Below, piece by piece: positions 7,547-8,438 of a DNA stretch of 8,438 nucleotides. Position 1 is the first letter of the stretch, and every line of letters begins with the position of its first letter. The stretch is from Angelakisella sp. (GTDB taxonomy: Bacteria > Bacillota > Clostridia > Oscillospirales > Ruminococcaceae): assembly GCA_020024515.1 (NCBI GenBank), contig JAHHTR010000093.1, forward strand, positions 1 through 8,438, given 5' to 3'. The notes under the pieces were generated by a model that was not told the origin of the DNA, did no database searches, and was given only the letters and a program-made list of their open reading frames with translations. A program made the translations under genes and the position numbers.

Positions 7547-7954
7547 ATGAATAAAAAAAGAAAGATTACATTATATTTAATAGTAATAATAATAGGACTA
7601 ATTATTTTTTTCGGAGTATGTTCTTCAAAAGATTTCTTTAACGAACCGATATTTTCTGAAAAAATACGCATTTTAAGTGATGCTTGTCTGTTGCCTGCTG
7701 TTATTTACTGTGGAATAGGTGGATTTGTATATGTATCAAATAATGGTTTTTTCAGAATGTTTTCTTTTGGGACAAGAAGAATTTTAAGTCATTTTTCCAA
7801 AAGCAGTGATTTCAGAGAAAGATATAAAGATTACTATGAATATTATATTGAAAAAGATGCTAATAAAGCGAGTTTTGGCTTTATACTATATCCTGGGTTA
7901 GTCTTTTTGCTCTTATCAATCGTATTTATGTTTTGGTTTAATTATATTTCATAA
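7547..7954 (+). CDS. Small DUF3899-like membrane protein
   Basis: A 135-aa protein of unknown function. The ATG is chosen over an upstream in-frame TTG at 7511 because GGGG (7536-7539) lies 7 nt before it and the shorter form begins with a standard MNKKRK inside-positive end. Three membrane helices are predicted by eye: about 7-24, 44-64 and 110-132. The cytoplasmic-type loop between the second and third holds NNGFFRMFSFGTRRIL (65-80), HFSKS and a Tyr-rich YKDYYEYYIEKDANK (93-107). This layout and the F-x-FGxRR plus YxxYxxxK pattern recall DUF3899 proteins of Firmicutes, from memory and not by search. It is not a known Opp component. An accessory role is only suggested by its position and shared strand. 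Confidence 0.8.
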   Translation: MNKKRKITLYLIVIIIGLIIFFGVCSSKDFFNEPIFSEKIRILSDACLLPAVIYCGIGGFVYVSNNGFFRMFSFGTRRILSHFSKSSDFRERYKDYYEYYIEKDANKASFGFILYPGLVFLLLSIVFMFWFNYIS

Positions 7955-7974
7955 AGTTTATACAAATGAAATAT
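7944..7974 (+). repeat. Short AT-only-like inverted repeat over the stop codon
   Basis: ATATTTCAT (7944-7952) and ATGAAATAT (7966-7974) are perfect 9-bp inverted repeats flanking the stop of the small membrane-protein gene. The stem has a single G-C pair and no U-tract follows, so it would be a poor terminator. It may slightly protect the message end, or be chance. Confidence 0.3.
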
Positions 7975-8036
7975 GCTGTAATTTGATAATATTAAAAAAT
8001 ATACCGATTTGAAATGAAATTGGGAGTTTGTACCTG

Positions 8037-8144
8037 ATGATGGTACCGTTTTATCTACACATAAGTAAAAACGGTATGCTTGCAAAGATTGTAACTGTAC
8101 TATTAGAAAATGAACGAATAAATAAGGCAAAGAATAATAGATAA
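8037..8144 (+). CDS. Doubtful 35-codon open frame
   Basis: An ATG-ATG start is preceded by GGGAG (8022-8026) with 10-nt spacing and runs 35 codons to TAA. The product begins MMVPFYLHISKNGMLAK and ends with the polar tail ENERINKAKNNR. I do not recognise it. A real small protein, the remnant of a decayed gene and a chance frame are all possible; the inverted repeat inside it argues mildly against coding. Low confidence. Confidence 0.15.
   Translation: MMVPFYLHISKNGMLAKIVTVLLENERINKAKNNR
8044..8076 (+). repeat. 9-bp inverted repeat TACCGTTTT / AAAACGGTA
   Basis: The arms at 8044-8052 and 8068-8076 are perfectly complementary around a 15-nt loop. The stem has three G-C pairs and no U-tract follows the 3' arm, so it is not a conventional terminator read left to right. 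It could be an operator or a leftover of a degraded element. Confidence 0.4.
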
Positions 8145-8175
8145 ATCTAAGTTTATCGAGAAGTTATATGACAAG

Positions 8176-8220
8176 AAACGGAGTGTATCGAAAAAATTTG
8201 ATACACTCCGTTTTGGGTTT
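8176..8220 (+). terminator. Strong intrinsic terminator, possibly bidirectional
   Basis: AAACGGAGTGTATC (8176-8189) pairs perfectly with GATACACTCCGTTT (8200-8213). Three further pairs (one G-U) can close down to an AAAA tetraloop. The 3' arm ends in TTTT, then GGG and a second T-run from 8218. The A-run on the 5' side gives a weaker U-tract for transcripts on the other strand. It most likely ends transcription from the small membrane-protein gene and any operon read-through, and insulates whatever lies to the right. Confidence 0.82.
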
Positions 8221-8225
8221 TTAGG

Positions 8226-8289
8226 CTTTATAAATTACTTCTTTATCTAGTAACCACAATTTTGTGGAGTCGGTTTTCTTTATAAATTA
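8226..8289 (+). repeat. 12-bp direct repeat CTTTATAAATTA
   Basis: CTTTATAAATTA occurs at 8226-8237 and 8278-8289, 52 bp apart, between the terminator and the insertion-sequence end. A short palindrome, CCACA/TGTGG (8254-8258, 8263-8267), lies between the copies and is followed after 6 nt by a T-rich stretch (8274-8281). The repeats could record an old short insertion or be chance in AT-rich DNA. No gene is seen from 8221 to 8314. Confidence 0.35.
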
Positions 8290-8344
8290 TATATTAAAAA
8301 ATACTTTCTAGTTTTGAACAAGTCCATTAAAAATGGACATAGAA

Positions 8345-8396
8345 AAAAGAACCCCCTTATGGTAGAATAAAATAAACTACCATAGGGGGAATTTTT
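8345..8396 (+). promoter_or_regulatory. Hairpin sequestering the transposase ribosome binding site
   Basis: CCCCCTTATGGTAG (8352-8365) pairs with CTACCATAGGGGG (8377-8389) over 13 bp with one bulged T and an 11-nt loop. The AGGGGGA ribosome site for the ATG at 8397 lies wholly in the 3' arm. Beyond a small interior loop, AAAAG (8345-8349) can also pair with TTTTT (8392-8396). A transcript entering from outside would fold and hide the start, and the stem plus U-tract could also terminate it. This fits the known habit of insertion sequences of shielding transposase from impinging transcription. Confidence 0.65.
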
Positions 8397-8438
8397 ATGC
8401 CAAGAGGATATAGACATATACAAGAATATGAAAAAGAA
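8397..8438 (+). CDS. IS3-type transposase orfA, N-terminus only (runs off the window)
   Basis: Only 14 codons are present, reading MPRGYRHIQEYEKE, cut by the window edge. The pattern of Arg, Tyr-Arg-His-Ile and a Glu/Lys-rich helix start resembles the beginning of the small helix-turn-helix orfA proteins paired with IS3-family transposases in Clostridia, as far as I recall them. AGGGGG (8384-8389) is spaced 7 nt from the ATG. If correct, it binds the element ends, and an orfB with a DDE catalytic domain should follow outside the window. The family assignment rests on few residues plus the terminal structure. Confidence 0.55.
   Translation, partial: MPRGYRHIQEYEKE

Larger units (their letters stand above)
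8315..8438 (+). mobile_element. Left end of a probable IS3-family insertion sequence (partial)
   Basis: The terminal dinucleotide TG at 8315-8316 begins TGAACAAGTCC, an A/T stretch and TGGACA, which recalls the left ends of IS150-group IS3 elements (TG..., a CC pair, an A-rich stretch, then TGGAC). It contains the palindrome GTCCATT-AAA-AATGGAC (8322-8338). The element continues with a hairpin and the start of a transposase-type reading frame, and runs off the window. The right end and target duplication are not visible, so the exact boundary is inferred. Confidence 0.55.

Noticed and set aside
8037..8076. TGGTACCG followed by a pairing AAAACGGTA, reminiscent of a T-box antiterminator core
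   Set aside because: There is no Stem I or specifier region in the short space upstream, no U-tract after the 3' arm, and no downstream aminoacyl-tRNA or amino-acid gene.
8145..8253. Open stretch in the + strand reading IDKSKFIEKLYDKKRSVSKK
   Set aside because: It has no start codon and runs straight through the strong terminator hairpin, so coding is implausible.
1..8438. CRISPR arrays, tRNA or rRNA genes
   Set aside because: No regularly spaced repeat series and no tRNA cloverleaf or rRNA-like sequence was seen on either strand.

Overview
The window comes from an AT-rich, low-GC Gram-positive bacterium, most likely a member of the Clostridia. Support for this is strong GGAGG-type ribosome binding sites, a textbook sigma-A promoter, a lipoprotein (not periplasmic) binding protein, and A/T-ending codons throughout. 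Genus and species cannot be read from the sequence.

Positions 1-322 hold no convincing gene. They contain a consensus promoter (TTGACA, 17-nt spacer, TATAAT) and a leader of about 140 nt with spaced direct repeats and a possible long-range stem. Positions 323-7435 are a complete oligopeptide ABC-importer operon, oppA-oppB-oppC-oppD-oppF, all on the + strand. OppA is the lipid-anchored receptor, OppB and OppC form the membrane channel, and OppD and OppF are the ATPases. oppB, oppC, oppD and oppF overlap end to end, with each start site embedded in the end of the previous gene. oppA is separated from oppB by 248 nt that encode two large RNA hairpins in tandem, an arrangement suited to making more receptor than channel.

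Downstream, 7547-7954 encodes a 135-residue three-helix membrane protein resembling DUF3899. Positions 7955-8314 are mostly non-coding: a doubtful 35-codon frame, a 9-bp inverted repeat, a strong 14-bp terminator hairpin and a 12-bp direct repeat. From about 8315 to the window end lies the apparent left end of an insertion sequence. The first 14 codons of its probable IS3-type orfA start at 8397, just after a hairpin that buries the ribosome binding site.

The operon itself belongs to a known family, and I found no clearly new system. The points worth a second look are the leader repeats, the paired oppA-oppB hairpins, the enlarged extracellular parts of OppA and OppC, the loss of the Fe-S cysteines in OppD, the charged insertion in OppF, and the hairpin guarding the transposase start.
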